From Dichomitus squalens LYAD-421 SS1 (lineage: Eukaryota > Basidiomycota > Agaricomycetes > Polyporales > Polyporaceae), in the NCBI RefSeq assembly GCF_000275845.1, contig NW_006766932.1:36295-100294 (forward strand): a stretch of 64,000 nt of DNA, written 5' to 3'. The position numbers and the translations under genes are program-made. The notes below the pieces were generated by a model that saw only the letters and a program-made list of their open reading frames with translations, was not told the origin of the DNA and searched no databases. Within the stretch, counting starts at the first letter, position 1, and each line of letters begins with the position of its first letter. This document shows positions 48,901 through 61,713 of the stretch, piece by piece.

Positions 48901-51900
48901 GCTAATCCGCCGCTGTTAACGATCTCCTTCCCTTATCAAGCTATCGTGCATCTCCTTCTCTACGTCCTTCGCTGTCTCGTCTCCATGGAAGTCCATCATC
49001 TTCGGGGTGTCAGCGGACTTCATGTATGAGGATGTCTCTACGACCTTCCAAGGGTCCTATACTCCTCGCGGCTCGTTCGAGCTGAACGCATCGATCCACC
49101 ATGTTACAGTGAAAACCATCGAAACCCTTTTCAGGCGGATCTCTCACGACAATCTCTCCCTTCCGGATCTCGACGTGACGATCGGGTCTGCGAGGCTATC
49201 TATTACCTCTGGCAACGGATTGAGCATCGGTCTCGATAGCGTGACCATCGGGGACTACACATCGCTCGACGCTGGTCTCATCATCACTCCTCACAACGTA
49301 GTGATTCGTGGCGACCTCACTACCGACGCTGTTCAGTTCGGAGATGTAGAGCTGAAGCGTGCCTTCCTTCAGGTCACCTTCGAGGCGAAGGGGAATGGGA
49401 AGACGACAGATCTCATCCTTGGAGGCGAACTCGCATTCTCCACTCTGGTCTTCGACGCAGCTGTTCATCTGTACAGGTCCCCTGACAACTCAAAGAAGTC
49501 TCTCGAATGGACCGTGCTCGCTGCCTTGACGTCGAAGGACGAGGCTCTGCAGCTTTCCAAGGTCGTACCCGAGATCGAGGGAACGCCGTTTGACCTCGCT
49601 CTTACGCAAGCCGTGTTCGTTGCCGCTTCGAAGGATGACCCGAGCTTGGGCAATATGATCACGAGCGGATTCTCTTTCCACCAAGGTAGGCAGGGACCAC
49701 TGTGGAAGCACTGCTCTCCGCTGATCTCCGATCAGGTGTCCAGGTCTGCGCGGTGCTGGGTCAAATCGACGCTCTCAATTCGCTCATGCGTGGGCCCGTA
49801 CCTGGCCTCATCCTCAGCGCTGGCTGGTCTAAAGCTAAGGGCTTCGAGTTGGACGTCTATCTGCCAGCCCCCACTCGCCTTAATCTCGGCAACGGGGTCA
49901 CAAGTACACCATTCGCGCTTTCGATTGCAACCAAACCTACCGTACGACTGATCCTCTCAGCTGGTCTCAATATCCCCGTCCCATATTCACCGGCACCCCT
50001 ACTGTTCACCCTTTCGCTTGGAACCAACCTGTTGGGCGCCGATGCAACGGGACAGATGTCCGGATGGTGGGTGAACCCGTTCGGAATCAGCCCAAATGTC
50101 AAGGTTGGACCGAACTTGGGGCTTTCTATCTCGATCATCTTCGCGCAATTCGTGAGTACCGGGACGCCGAGGTATGACTCCACCACACCTTTTGCCTGTC
50201 GACAATATCGCTTATACTTCCTATAGTGGGTTCATGGTGCAGGGTGGTCTGATGATCGGAGAGACTGCAGCACAGCTAGCGCTTTCGGTGAATGAGGACC
50301 CTATGAGTACGTTCGCAGAACTGATGTCCGTCGCTGCTTTCATCTGACACCTGTTGCAGAGGAGTTGCTCTATGCTGAAGTCCAATCGCTGAACATCACA
50401 GATGTTGTCAAGCTTGCGAGCGACATTATCGACGTCCAGATACCTGATCCTCCTCGTGACTTCCTCGATTTCAAGGAGGTCAAGTTGTATATCTGTCCAG
50501 CAGGACTCTCCATCGGCACCACATTCTACCCTCAAGGCGTCTCGTTCCGTGCAGATGTCATTCTATTCGCGAAGCGAGCTGATATCGAATGTGGTATGTC
50601 TCTCGTGGTGGTTGCCAGAACGGTATGCTCACGCAGCACCCTAGCTGTTGACGCGGCGAATCTAAGAATCTCTCTCACTGGCGGCGTTGACAACTTCACG
50701 CTTGGGCCCCTCGTTGTCCGTGGTCCAACAGGCCCTCGTGCTGTGATTGGGGGCGAAGTCGGACCTACGGACCAACAGTTGCTTGTCGTCGGCGTTACCT
50801 CTCTGTTCGAAGCCGAATCTATCGTTCATATCGTAGTCGACATTCTACCCGTACCCAAATTCGAATGGTTCACGTGAGTGCAATTCCTCCAATCTCCACC
50901 GATGCACGCTCAAAGCATATGTGCTTTAGTCAACTCAAATTCACCGATCTTCTCCTCTTTCGACTCCAAGCTACTCTGGTCGGAGCCGTTTCCTTCACCG
51001 ATCTCTCAGATGCCGACTTCCTGTTTGATGCCCTCTTTGAGCAACCTATCCTCCAGTACATTCACGGCAATCTCATGGACCGATTCGAACAGGCTCGGAA
51101 GACCGTTAGGGATGGCATTGACGCTGCTCAGGCACAAGTCGACGAAGTGGAAGCTATATGGAAGACAGGAGTCGACAAGGCCCTCGCCGATCTTGAAGAT
51201 GCGAAGAAGAGCTGGGACGCGAAGAACGAGAGCGTCACGGCCAAATGCAACAAGGACATCGACGCATACAACAAAGAGATCGCACGTTTGCAGGATGCCA
51301 TCACTTCCGCACAGAAAGACTACGATGCCGCTATGACCAACGCGCAGAACGTCGTCAGCGCCGCGCAACGAGACCGTGCGCAAGCGCTGCAGAGCGCGCG
51401 GCACGCTCTCGACAACGCTAAGCGAGACGTGAGCGACGCTATTGACGCAGCGCAAAGGGACGTCAACTATGCGAAGAGGGACTTCGACGCTGCGTTCGGC
51501 TCCGCCAACGACGCGATCGAAAGCGCACGTCAGGACGTGCGGAGCTTGCGAAAACAGATTAACGACTTGTATGGCACCATCTACGACTACGAGCATGCAC
51601 CGTGGTACGAATTTTGGAAGAAAGCTGCAATCGCTGGCCTCTACGTCGCTGTGGGAGCGCTGGAAGCCTCCAAAGCCATCGCCGACGGTGTTCTTCAGGC
51701 CGCAGAAGCGGTGTTAACATCCGTGAACTTCGTCGCCAAAGGGACTGCCTTCAAGGGTGCCCAGGCCGCGCTCGTCGCTGCTAAGGAGACTAGCAAAGCT
51801 GCACTTGATATGACGAAGAAAGCTGTGGACGTCGCGGACACAACGTCACAGGCCGCCCTAAGTGCCGCAAATGAGGCGCTTGAGATCACGAAACAGGGGG

Positions 51901-52443
51901 TAGCGTGGGGCATTCTTCAAGGCGCGAAGAACGCTTTGCAGGCTTACAAGGTCGCCAACGATGCCGCCTTCCGCGCAGTGACCCAGGTATTGGTCGACCT
52001 GGTCAATTGTGCCGAAAATGCGGTCTTGCAGGCTGCCAAGGCCGGGCTCGACGCGGCGCGAGCTGCGACGGTGACACTCGACGCCTCTCGCGCAGCCCTA
52101 GACCTAGCTCAACGAGTGGGGGAGGAGGCCCTCAAGATCGGGCAGTGGGTCGCAGATCATGCCCTCGAGGCTTTTGACATCCGCGTCGTCCATCTCTCCG
52201 GCAGCTTGCGTGAGATGGTGGGAGCGAGCGGTTCGATGGCGAAGCCTTTCACGGCTCGCATCGAGGGTGTCGTGGTCGCAGGTCAACCTCTCACTCTTCA
52301 TGCAGAGTTTGACCCTCGCAAGACCGCGGACTTCATTACAGCCATCTTCCGAGCGTAAGTCTTACATTCATAGGCGCGGTTACGATTCGCTCATGGAATG
52401 TGTCAACAGCCTCTGGGATAACATCAAGGCCGAAGTTGTTTGA
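45963..52443 (+). CDS. Giant multidomain protein, copy 2 (HNH-like motif, beta-rich centre, helical C-terminus); family not recognised
   Basis: Fourteen exons keep phase throughout: 45963-46532, 46583-46673, 46736-46998, 47052-47111, 47161-47461, 47514-47566, 47617-48882, 48941-49685, 49736-50171, 50227-50306, 50360-50593, 50645-50873, 50930-52354 and 52410-52443, giving 1,928 residues. Intron 1 is GC-AG. The HNH-like segment starts at about residue 329 (WLHRN, FHFGG, NLIFGT, SNTHMI). Residues ~430-1440 are beta-rich, with repeated hydrophobic/polar alternation. Residues ~1490-1900 are Ala-rich helices with heptad-like runs (AAQRDRAQALQSARHALDNA) and an aromatic segment near 1690. The extreme C-terminus is LWDNIKAEVV. 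No signal peptide or clear membrane span is present. Differences from copy 1 are mostly conservative and spread evenly, so both copies look functional. The role is unknown; a nuclease attached to a large beta/helical scaffold is an inference. Confidence 0.85.
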
Positions 52444-52532
52444 ACGGCGAGTCGCAGTGCTAAGACAATTGCGTTTTCGTCTTCTGCCATGTACATGTAC
52501 GCGCGCACCTCACTCTCAATGCATTGCTATGG

Positions 52533-54214
52533 TTGTGTAGTCTGGTGACCTTCTCTTCATGATCATTCACGCCGGTCGTGCTTCATGCAGGACTTCCCAG
52601 CTGGGGCTTCGCCGAGGCCGCCCGCACCTGAGGGAATAACTTGCTCTTCGCATCCCAACATTGCAAGGGTCATTCTATGTTTATAGAAGCCTTCTAGGTA
52701 ATCTGTTAGGCCTTTTGCAAAGACCCGTGCACACAACGCGCTCAAGGATTGAGGAGCACCTTTGTTATAGTTTTCGCATCCAGCTATTTTTGGGAGGAAA
52801 CGCACCACCGCGACATATCCCAACCCTTGTCGGCCTCGGAGCATCATGATATTCACTGCTCATTTACTTCGCGATCGCGCCTGCTGTCAGGACGCCCGAA
52901 CACGTAGAGCCTCGCGTTCCTTTAGCATTCCAATTCTTTTGATGAAACGGGAGGATATCAAGAATGCTCAGCAAAAGGAGACGACACCGATTTTGGTCAT
53001 CGAGGCATGAAAGCAGGGCTCGACATACGGGCCACGGTACTCGGCCGGGCGTGTGAGTCACACTGGTGAAGACAGCGAGGACTTGCTGAAGAGAAGCGCG
53101 GGAGACTCGGAGGGGCAGAAGCAGGTCGTAAGCGTCATGTATGGACAGGCGAGTGTGTTCGACGCTATGCGTTGTTCGTGGAGGTTAATGCCAGTCACTA
53201 CATGTTCCCGGCTACGAAAGACCCAAAAACAGACGCGCGCACTTTGTCATGTAATTACCGTCTGCCGAACACTAGTACTCCCACCGGAAGCGTTGAGCTG
53301 TAGGACGACGTGTTCCAGCGTAGAGGTACAGTGATCTCAGCGACGTTGAGATAACCATGCCTCGCCCCATCCCACCACGCCAGCCGCATACTGCACAGTG
53401 ACTGATGGAATCAGCATATGACACGGTTATGTCAAACCTTCCAAAAGGAATTACAATGGGATGCCCATAGTACAGGGGCTCTGATTACGATGAATTTGCG
53501 ATGGGACACGATTTGCCACAGGTCGATGCCCCCGTTGCGCGGCGTGCTCGATCATCGGATCTGGTCAGAGCCGAGAATTCGGCGCTTTTCAGGATTGTCC
53601 TAAAATAGTAACTCAGGCGCTCGTCACGGGGGGGAACGATAGTAGGACGGACATGAGCCGCTGTCTCCTCCGTGACAGATTATGAAGTCGTTAAAAGGAC
53701 GTAAATGTGCCACATAATATGTAAATGGGTGATAGAGTCGAAAACGATTAATAGGGCCGAAGATCGTTCGCTAAATAACACAAGGCTTCCCTTGGAGTAC
53801 GTTGGTTGAATGTCGCGTCTGCCTCCCCGCGCGAAATCGGCCGTTGACAAGTGCTAAGACAACCCCATATATCGCCACAAGTACGCAGACTACATCGCGA
53901 GCTCTGACATATAAAACGCCATTCCAAGCTCCTGTATAGTGGTACCTCCACAATCTTCCTCCTACGCTATACAATCAAATACCAACCCCAGACAAGCCAG
54001 CGAGAGAAGAGAAGAAACGTGTATCGAAAGAAGAGAGTATGTGACGATGCTAGTGAGGCACCTAGCGGCTGCAAGGGACGAGAGGCGCAGCTGCCCGGTT
54101 AGAGCTGTGAATCGTGACTAGCATGCTGGAGGATCGGACGGGCGGTGAGCGGAATGCAGGCTAGGCAGTATAGAGACGAACGAACCGTCCGTGTTTGCAT
54201 CTCTGTCATCTACT
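52533..54214. other. Intergenic region
   Basis: No gene was recognised; open frames are short and overlapping. Confidence 0.5.
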
Positions 54215-55106
54215 TCAGGAGACCGGGAGGGAGACGGGGAGAGAGATCGGGAGGGAGGTCGGGAGGGCGGGGATGGAGATGGGCAGAGAAGTCGGGAGGG
54301 CGGCGACCGAGAGCGACGGCACGGAGATAGGGAGGGAGGGGACCGAGATAGACGGTACCGAGATGGGGAGGGAGGGCACCGAGATCGACGGGACCGAGAC
54401 GGGGAGGGAAATGGACGGCACCGAAATGGACGGCACCACAGACGGGACTAAGACATCCATCAGAAATGGATACCAGATTTTCATAGCAAGGCATAATTAC
54501 CGGCTTCGCCGAGGATGCTGCTATACGGAAATGAGCGATCGGAAAGACCTGCGTTAGAAACGAGAGAGCTTACGTCAACGCTCCGGGAAGACCAGTTGGG
54601 ACAACACCGCCGATAATGCTGCTGTCGGAGAATGAGCGACCGGTATGCACCATGTTGAGGACGAGCCGACTTACCTCGCCGCTCCAGGGATGTCGGTTGG
54701 GACAGCACCGCCGACAATGCTGCTCAGACCGTCGACGACGCTGCTGTCGGAGAATAAGCGACCGGTATGCACCGTATTAGGTACAAGCCAACCTACCTCA
54801 CCGCTCCAGGGACACCGGTCGGGACGGCACCGCCGACAATGCTGCTAAGAGCGTCTGCGACGCTGCTGTCGGAAAATGAGCGATCGGCATGCACGGTGTC
54901 GAGTACGAAAGAGCTTACCTCACAGCACCGGGCACATCAGTCGGCAGAGCAAGGGGAATAGAGACCGAGAGGGACGTCGGGATGCTAAGAGGGAGCGAAG
55001 TCGGCAGAGCCGGAATGCTGATGGGGAGCGAGGTGGGGAGCTGGGGAACCGGGTTCGCCACAGCGACGGCAGCAAGGACGAAGGTAACGGCGAGCTTGGA
55101 GAACAT
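54215..55106 (-). CDS. Small secreted repeat protein built from duplicated symmetric exons, with a Pro-Leu-Ser tail
   Basis: Six exons (55106-54919, 54865-54797, 54743-54675, 54621-54574, 54520-54501, 54447-54215) give 208 residues in one frame. A signal peptide (MFSKLAVTFVLAAVAVA) is followed by LPTSLPISIPALPTS repeats. Exons 2-4 are phase 2-2 and encode copies of a ~23-residue module (SSVADALSSIVGGAVPTG-type). Exons 2 and 3 are each 69 bases and exon 4 is 48. Exon 5 is only 20 bases and supported by phase alone. Exon 6 encodes VPSISVPSLPIS and LPTSLPIS repeats, like the hydrophobin tail at 12580-14276. There is no cysteine framework, so this is not a hydrophobin. If intron 5 is not removed, the protein ends at a TGA at 54483-54481 instead. 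Confidence 0.7.
54574..54918 (-). repeat. Tandem intron-exon unit, about 120 bases, three copies
   Basis: Each unit holds an intron starting at a GTAAG or GTAGG donor, with a conserved stretch near ACCGGTCGCTCATTCTCCGACAG at its 3' end, and then a short exon (AGCAGCATTGTCGGCGGTG core). Introns and exons are equally similar between units, so whole genomic units were duplicated. Confidence 0.8.
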
Positions 55107-55224
55107 ATTGGAGCAATTCGAAGAGTGAGATACGAGTGGCACGGGTTTGTATGGTTTGCGCCTGGAGTCGCTGAGAGATTGTATGAACTACAGGCTCTGG
55201 GGTCGACCTACCACAAGGGCCTTA

Positions 55225-55234
55225 GCTCTTTATA
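55225..55234 (-). promoter_or_regulatory. TATA box of the secreted repeat protein gene
   Basis: TATAAAGAGC on the minus strand lies about 120 bases before the ATG at 55106. Confidence 0.55.
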
Positions 55235-58200
55235 TCTCTGAGGCGCATTACGTGACCCGACGAACGGGCTTTTGATGGAGTGAACGTAAAACTTGCAAGC
55301 TTCGGAATATTCGTGCCAACATTCAGGATTACACGACTCCGCAGTGACAGTGACCACTGAGAACGGCAAAGTGCGAAGTGCGGACGGTCCGCAGCTCAGC
55401 GGTGTTATCTGTGTGTGGCAAGAAGCACTTTCAGCGAGAACTCAGCGCATGAATGAGAAGGATCAACGACATACGTCTTCAGAAGCTCATCGGTTCCCGG
55501 GAGAGCTTTGACCAGAAACAGAGGTCTCGCGCAAGATGTGGTTCAGGCTTCGCGGAAGCTGGAAGATCAATTGAATACCTGCCCACAAAGATTCCCATGG
55601 GAGTGACCTATAGGAACAGCATCCCGTGGCGTCGGATATAGCGATGCTCGTATTCGCAATAGCTAAGTGCTCCCCGACCGTCGGGACGGGCTACGAGTCG
55701 GTGGGGCGCGGAGCAACCATGTTTCCGGATTCAAACCTAGGAGCAGGTGACTGAGAAGCTCCTGTTGTCCGGACACTATAAGACGTCAGTTAAGCCTTCG
55801 GGACCTCTGGATGTTGATTGCAACGTGTTCGAGATGGACACCTTGTGCGCACGAACCGGGAGATCTTCGCTGAGTATGGTTTAATGCGCCTCTCGGACCC
55901 GAGTCCTCCACAGCAAATCTGCGTGAAATAGGAAGCCGGTACGTTCGTCATGCCGGGGAACCACGATACAATAGGCTTTTCTGGGAGGAGGGAGTCGGAA
56001 AGCTTGTGCCCACATGAACCTGGAGTGGGAAAAGGCGATCATGTACAGCTTATCCTCGAATGAATTGGGCTTGCTGTAGCACGTTATCTTGCGCGCGCTC
56101 GACGGTGTAACATGCCAACTAGGAATGTATGACGCCCGGGAAGACTCGAACGAGAAGAAGGTTGTTTGACGGTTGGAATCGCGTAGCTTTAAACCTTCGG
56201 ATGTGAACGGAGGTTGGAATTCTGACTATTTCCCCGCTATACCCGCTAGAACGTAGCGACCAAGCAATGATAGCCGTGGTCTGAGCCAAGGGAAGCGAGA
56301 TGCGAAGAGTGAGTGGCCGTAAGCCTCACCCACCTAGAAGAAAAGACTCGTATACGTGGCATTGCTGTATCCCACGCAACTGCTTCCTTGCAGATCGAAG
56401 CCGAGGCCCAGAGGCGGGGATAGCATTCGCGGAATATTGGTTGTACCGTCACAGGCGGATGAGAACGTCGCCAGCAAGACGTCCAGGCCTGTGAGTGCAG
56501 CAACCACACACAGGTCTCTGCATTCACTTCTGTGCTTCTAGCTCACAGACGTCATCACTTGGAGATCGAACATGCGAAGAGCGGTGGCAGACATCAGTAA
56601 GGGAAACCGGTGTTCCAGGCACGACAGTCTTGGCCGACGTTTTTTTGGTGACAAACCGGATATCGCCTGACTACTGCCAGATCCAAAGACTACGCCATAG
56701 TTGGCCCCTGTGACGTTGGGGGAGGCTTCGAGCGAGCATGAAGCCATACGGCAAGGCAAGCAGAACACCCCGGTCCTGCAGCCCTTGCTATTACAGAGTT
56801 TAGGGGAGAGATATCGCCCACCCACGGATGGTTGATACGAATCATTTGAAGGCCGTATTTTCTCATCGACGTGACACCATGGAGGGTACGAAAACGTGTC
56901 AGAGAGGATATGTAGAGTGAAAAGTATCGTCGACGACACACTTGCAGAGCCGTCAGAACAGCGTTATCCTATGTTTTGCAGTAAGCTGCCGGAACCTATT
57001 TAGGTCAATGACGTCAAAACGAAAACGAACGAGAACAAGAAGGCTACAGTCTACTTCATGATGATCCAGCAAATCGGACAGTTCTGGGCCAGAACGTCAT
57101 TGCCTGCCTGTTAGCAAGTTGAACCCCGAAAGCTGACAAAGTGACCTGGCCAGAAAGGAACATTTAGGAGCACGGTGGAGCCTGCGATGCATCCGGAGTC
57201 ACTCCGTGTTCAAGAATAGCGAACCAGGAAGTCTCTACATGCGTGAGTCAGCGGCTTCTCGAAAGAGCGAGCATTCGCGGGCAGCTTGAGCTATGACGAG
57301 TAGGACTCAATAAGTCTTTGATCAGCTCCCAGGCATTTTGTTTGCTGCGGGAAGCCATGTCGGAACGATGCCACACCACAGTTCTCCTGGCGAATGACGT
57401 TAGTCCGGTAGCAGATACTCGAATTGGCTGCTTAGAGACAACCTGCCCACCATCGATGCCTCAGCTATTGTGCTTTTTGAACGCGCGAAGATTCGATGAC
57501 CTTGCATTGAGGCACTGCGGCAAAATTCTCATTCTGTCGGCGAGGTTTATGATCAACTGTAGTAGAGCATAAGCATCTTTCGGGAACATGTATGAAAGGA
57601 TTACCCTAGTGGATCAAGAAAGGTAGTTTGAGCCTATGTGCCTGTGGTGGCGAGACAGCAGGAACATGGTTTGAGGTAATCAGACTATAGACAAACGTGC
57701 CATGAGTGCTTTTCTCACTAAGTATAGAGGAGCACAGACTTTGGGTATGTGTCAACGTACCCTCAGCAGGAGTATAGGGAGTTCCCAAGGGAGCTAAGCT
57801 ATGTGACCGAGATAGTCACAGCTCTGTAGTCTTTAATCAACAACACCATAGCCATATTTTGGGCAGTAGAGTTACCTGAGTCCCGAATACTTTCCATGAT
57901 GGCGAAACGCGCTGTCAGAACAAGGCGAGCATTCGAAGGACAGCGGGCCTGAAGAACAGTCGCGGAGTGGTCCATGTCCTTGCAAAGAGGAAAGCACAAA
58001 CGAGACCGCACAAGCGCGGCGACCGAGGGCGAACAATCGCTTCGAGGAAGCGCAGGGAAAGAGGCGTGGTCGGCGTAGCGCTGGCACGCGCCCACGCGAC
58101 GCGACGCGCCGTGGCTGCCCGTCCATTTCTCCTCCCTCCCCTCATCCTCTCCTCCTCTATTGCACACTCGCCACAACCGTCCCGAACTCTAGCATTGCGC

Positions 58201-58446
58201 TCGCGATATCTAAGGCCTTCTACATTCTTTGCTCCAACGCCCTCTGACACCCGCCTTGCATTTGTATCTTGCGAACCACAAGGTTTGGTGGCTAAACAGC
58301 TGCGGCATACGGGCTTGAGCTGATGGCACCCTATTCTGCTTCTCACAGATACACCCTATCCTGTCCTCGGGAACACGCTCTGGCTCCGCATCCACGCCGC
58401 TCAACTATAGGAGTACTCTGTTCCGTGCTGTCATGCGAGTCGGACC
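55235..58446. other. Gene-poor intergenic region
   Basis: About 3.2 kb without a supported gene. Minus-strand frames around 56246-56939 are modestly protein-like, with GT...AG pairs between them, but every join I tried meets a stop. A decayed gene is possible. The last 150 bases before 58447 form the leader of the next gene. Confidence 0.45.
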
Positions 58447-61400
58447 ATGCCAAGATTAGGTACCGAGTCCAGTTCGTCCCGCCGACACAACCCCACCCAG
58501 ACGCTCTCCGACTACTTCCACATCACTTCCCAGGTCTGGTCTCTCCGCTCCGACGACACGCGCGCGGATCCGTCCTCCGCGTCCTCCAGTCACGCCTCGT
58601 CCTCCGGGTCTCGTCTAGACGTCCTTGATGACTTACTCAGCCGCGTGCACGCGCCTGAGCCCCGCACTCGATGGAATACCCGCAGGGCGCTCGGTCCTTA
58701 CGGACAACGCCCGCTGCACAAGTGGTTGCCCTCCGAGCACAGGCACTTCGAGGAGATGGACATGCTCATGGAGACGTTCCCCGAACCCAACTCGGATGAC
58801 GAAGAACCGGAGGAGAAGGAGCTACACGAGATTCTTCAGAAGCACAATGCACAGGCAAAGGAAAAGCAGGAGGGAGAGGAGGACGAGGGCGAAGACGCGG
58901 CGCAGGTCGAGTCTGAGCCGAGCCAAGGTGAGGGAAGCATCCCCCCTAGTCCGCCACAGTCGCGACCGTTGTCCCCAGCCGCCACAAAGAGGCGCGAGAA
59001 GAATAAGAAGAAGAAAGCGAAAGTGCGCGCAAAGGCGAAGGAGAAGGAGAAGGGTGAGGTCGAACATCCCTCGTCGGGTCCTATCCTCGATACGCCTCAA
59101 GACTTGCTCGCATCTATGTCGCGCATCGCCAAGCTTGTCGGATCACTTACCACGGACGCGCAGGGAAGCGAACCGGACGAGCTTCTCCGGCGCGTCCGCG
59201 ATGCGTTAGGGAAGGAGGGACAGCCCTCGACTCCTGCAGAGTGGCGATCAGAAGTGCTCCAGAGCGTCCGGCGGATGGAGAGCATGCTCGCGCGGATGGA
59301 GAAATGGCAGACTCAGGTAGCTCCTGGCGAAATCGAAGCGTTGAGACAGGAGACGGTATGGCTGGAGATGCGTGTGCGCTCGGTGGTTCAGCAGAAGGAA
59401 CAGGAACACAATAGGGAAGGCGCGGTAATGCCACACAGAGAACAGGTCGCTGACGGGAAGAGCAAGGAACGGGAAGACGTTCGAAGCCAGGACCCTGGAT
59501 CCGTAGCGTTAAGAACAGTCGAGGACAGGATAGGAATGGTCAGTGCCGCGCTACCTGCACCGGATACGAAGGACCTGCCTACCACCGGGGATGACTCGGA
59601 TAGCTTGTCCGACAGTGGTCCGGACAGCAACTCTTGTCCCTCAGAGAGCGACACGGGGCTTACTGAGCCAGAGTCTGGGAATCGTTCACCACTTGACGAG
59701 AAGGCTGCCCCTCCACCGCCCCCGTTCCCTGCAGCGACATCCGTGCCACAGCCTGCTGTCGCCCGAGTACCAGTACCGCAACCACCAGCCGATGCTATCT
59801 CTGCCGAGCTCAAACCAAACGATCACATCGTAGCCCTGGGCCCACACGGCTACATCCCCCCGGCTGCGCCTGCTGCCGGCATCCGACACACTGCGCTGAA
59901 CACCCTCACGTCCAAGAACCACAATATTCCTCCCGACCCGCCTCCCGACCCAATCCAAGATCTCACCGAATATCCTTGGACCATGCTTGAAGTCCTCTTC
60001 CTGCTGGAAGTCATCGCGCACTTCCCTCCCGCTGAGAACGGCTGGACCTTCATCGCGGAGGCGTACAACAATATCCTCATTACGCGTCCCCTCCAGGAAT
60101 GGTTCGAAAAGCAGGCGACTATGAGTCGCGAAGAGGAGGACATGATGAAAGCCTTGCTCCGGAAATTGCATAAAGAGGCGTATCAACTGCGCGCTGGTCC
60201 GAAAGCGAATGCAGGCAAGAACGGGAAGGCTGGCGAACGCGGTAGGGCAGCACCATTTGGTAGCGCGGAGGCGCGTGCTGAGGCTAGTGCCCATGCGAAG
60301 GCTTCGGCCAACCCAGCCACTCCCACCGCGAAGACTTCGAAGACGCCCGACAGTTTCGTCACCATGCTTCCGTTCTCTCTTCAGCTTCCCGGAGGCGACG
60401 CACCTACGCAAGGCCCAGAGCCCTTGCAACGCATCTTTCCCTTCCCGCGTCGCCGGCCTCCCCTGACCCTCCCCTCCGAAGACGCGAGCGCGTTCGCGCG
60501 CGTGATGAAGTCGGCTGCAGCTGGTGTGCGGCCGCCATCCGCTGAGTCGCGCGCGGCAATGGTCGCGTTGTACACCGCAACGGAGACGCGCTTCCCGGTG
60601 CGCACTCCATGGGACTGCTGGCATCGGTGGTGCACGCCTTGGGTTGCCCAAGAACCAACAGGATCCAGCGGCGAAGACAAGGCGTACAGACCAGCCATGC
60701 CCCCGATGGTGCTTGACTACGTTGCTGGGAACATCGGTCTGCCCTGCGGCACTTGGATCACCCAGGCGCGCCAGTGGGTGTTCAAGCCTGTGCCGGGAAC
60801 CTATCCAGACGCCCCAGGGGTGATGCATAAGGTGACTGCGGGATATGACCCTAGACCGGGCATGGTGGCGTTTGCCAGGATGACGCATCTGAGTGCTGAA
60901 AAGGCGTGGGCGGCCATTGGGCTGGGGAGAAAGAAGGATGGGACGGTGAGCGAGGAGGTACTTGCGAGTAGGAGGATGAAGCTGCCTTCGACGCTAACGG
61001 GTCTCTGGCCTGGGAAACGTGAGTCACGATGGTATATCGACCTCCGGCACACACATTGACAGTGGTCTGGAATTTTAGCTCCTCAGAAACCTCCCAATGC
61101 TCGCGCTGGTACCGCGGCACCTCCTGCTCCGGCCCCAGATCCGGCTTCCGCTTCGCCTACTCCGACCGCTCCCGCTCCCAGTGCTCCCGCGGGTAACAAG
61201 CCAGCTCAGCCAGCATCATTCACCCCTCCTCCGCCTGCAGCGCCATCTACCCCCGCGAAACCTCAACCTCAGCCTGCCGGGCAGCCACAAGCGCGCCCTG
61301 CTCTTCTTCCAAACACAGGCACAATCTCCCAGCCCGCGGAGCCCTTCCTGCCGCTGCCCGTGCCGCGCGGGCCACCTCCAAACAAGCCGCTCAACGTACC

Positions 61401-61713
61401 AGAAGGTACGCTTGGCAATGCTGTCCGGCCGGGCATCCGGGCCTGGTTCCAGATTGCCGCAGTCCGTGCTGACGTGCTGGAGCGCGTGACGAGCCTTAAG
61501 AGTGCCTCGGACACGTTCGAGCGTGCTATGGGGCGCCCGTCTTTGCCCGTCGTGACGAAGAATGACCCGAAGAACAAGGCGAGGGCCAAGGCCGAAGCGG
61601 AAGAGGAGAGAGTGCGGCGGTGGGAGAAGGAAAGAGAGCGCGAGAAGTGGGTCCCGGTCCACTTGAGGAATGTCGTCGTCCCGCCGCCTCCGCCTCTATG
61701 CTCGACGTCTTGA
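58447..61713 (+). CDS. Large, mostly disordered protein; function unknown
   Basis: Two exons (58447-61018, 61079-61713) joined by a 60-base intron encode 1,068 residues. Residues 1-130 are Ser-rich and then acidic (EMDMLMETFPEPNSDDEEPEEKE). Lys/Glu clusters at about 180-200 (KRREKNKKKKAKVRAKAK) could act in nuclear import. A helical stretch around 215-330 looks coiled. After a Pro-rich linker comes a more ordered part: YPWTMLEVLFLLEVIAHFPP near 515 and WDCWHRWCTPWVAQEP near 720. The C-terminus is Pro/Ala-rich and ends in a Lys/Arg/Glu helix (EEERVRRWEKEREREKW). I recognise no named domain. The ATG at 58447 opens the frame and fits the leader. Such proteins in basidiomycetes are commonly lineage-specific. 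Confidence 0.75.

Larger units (their letters stand above)
45246..52532. repeat. Right arm of the ~7 kb inverted duplication
   Basis: This is the reverse-complement partner of 1905-9420. It spans the FtsJ 5' fragment, the divergent spacer (45492-45962), giant gene 2 and about 90 bases beyond its stop. The arms are separated by about 36 kb. Confidence 0.85.

Noticed and set aside
50930..52443. Naming the giant protein a Tc-type insecticidal toxin, LEA protein or apolipoprotein
   Set aside because: The Ala-rich helices resemble many unrelated families by composition alone, and no diagnostic motif of any of them is present.
56120..56170. A tRNA-like TTCGAGTC stretch on the minus strand
   Set aside because: The bases around it do not form a T-stem or an acceptor stem, and no D-arm or anticodon arm is in place.
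56246..56939. Possible secreted-protein gene with two exons on the minus strand
   Set aside because: Every splice join I tried brings an in-frame stop, and no start with a signal peptide is visible.
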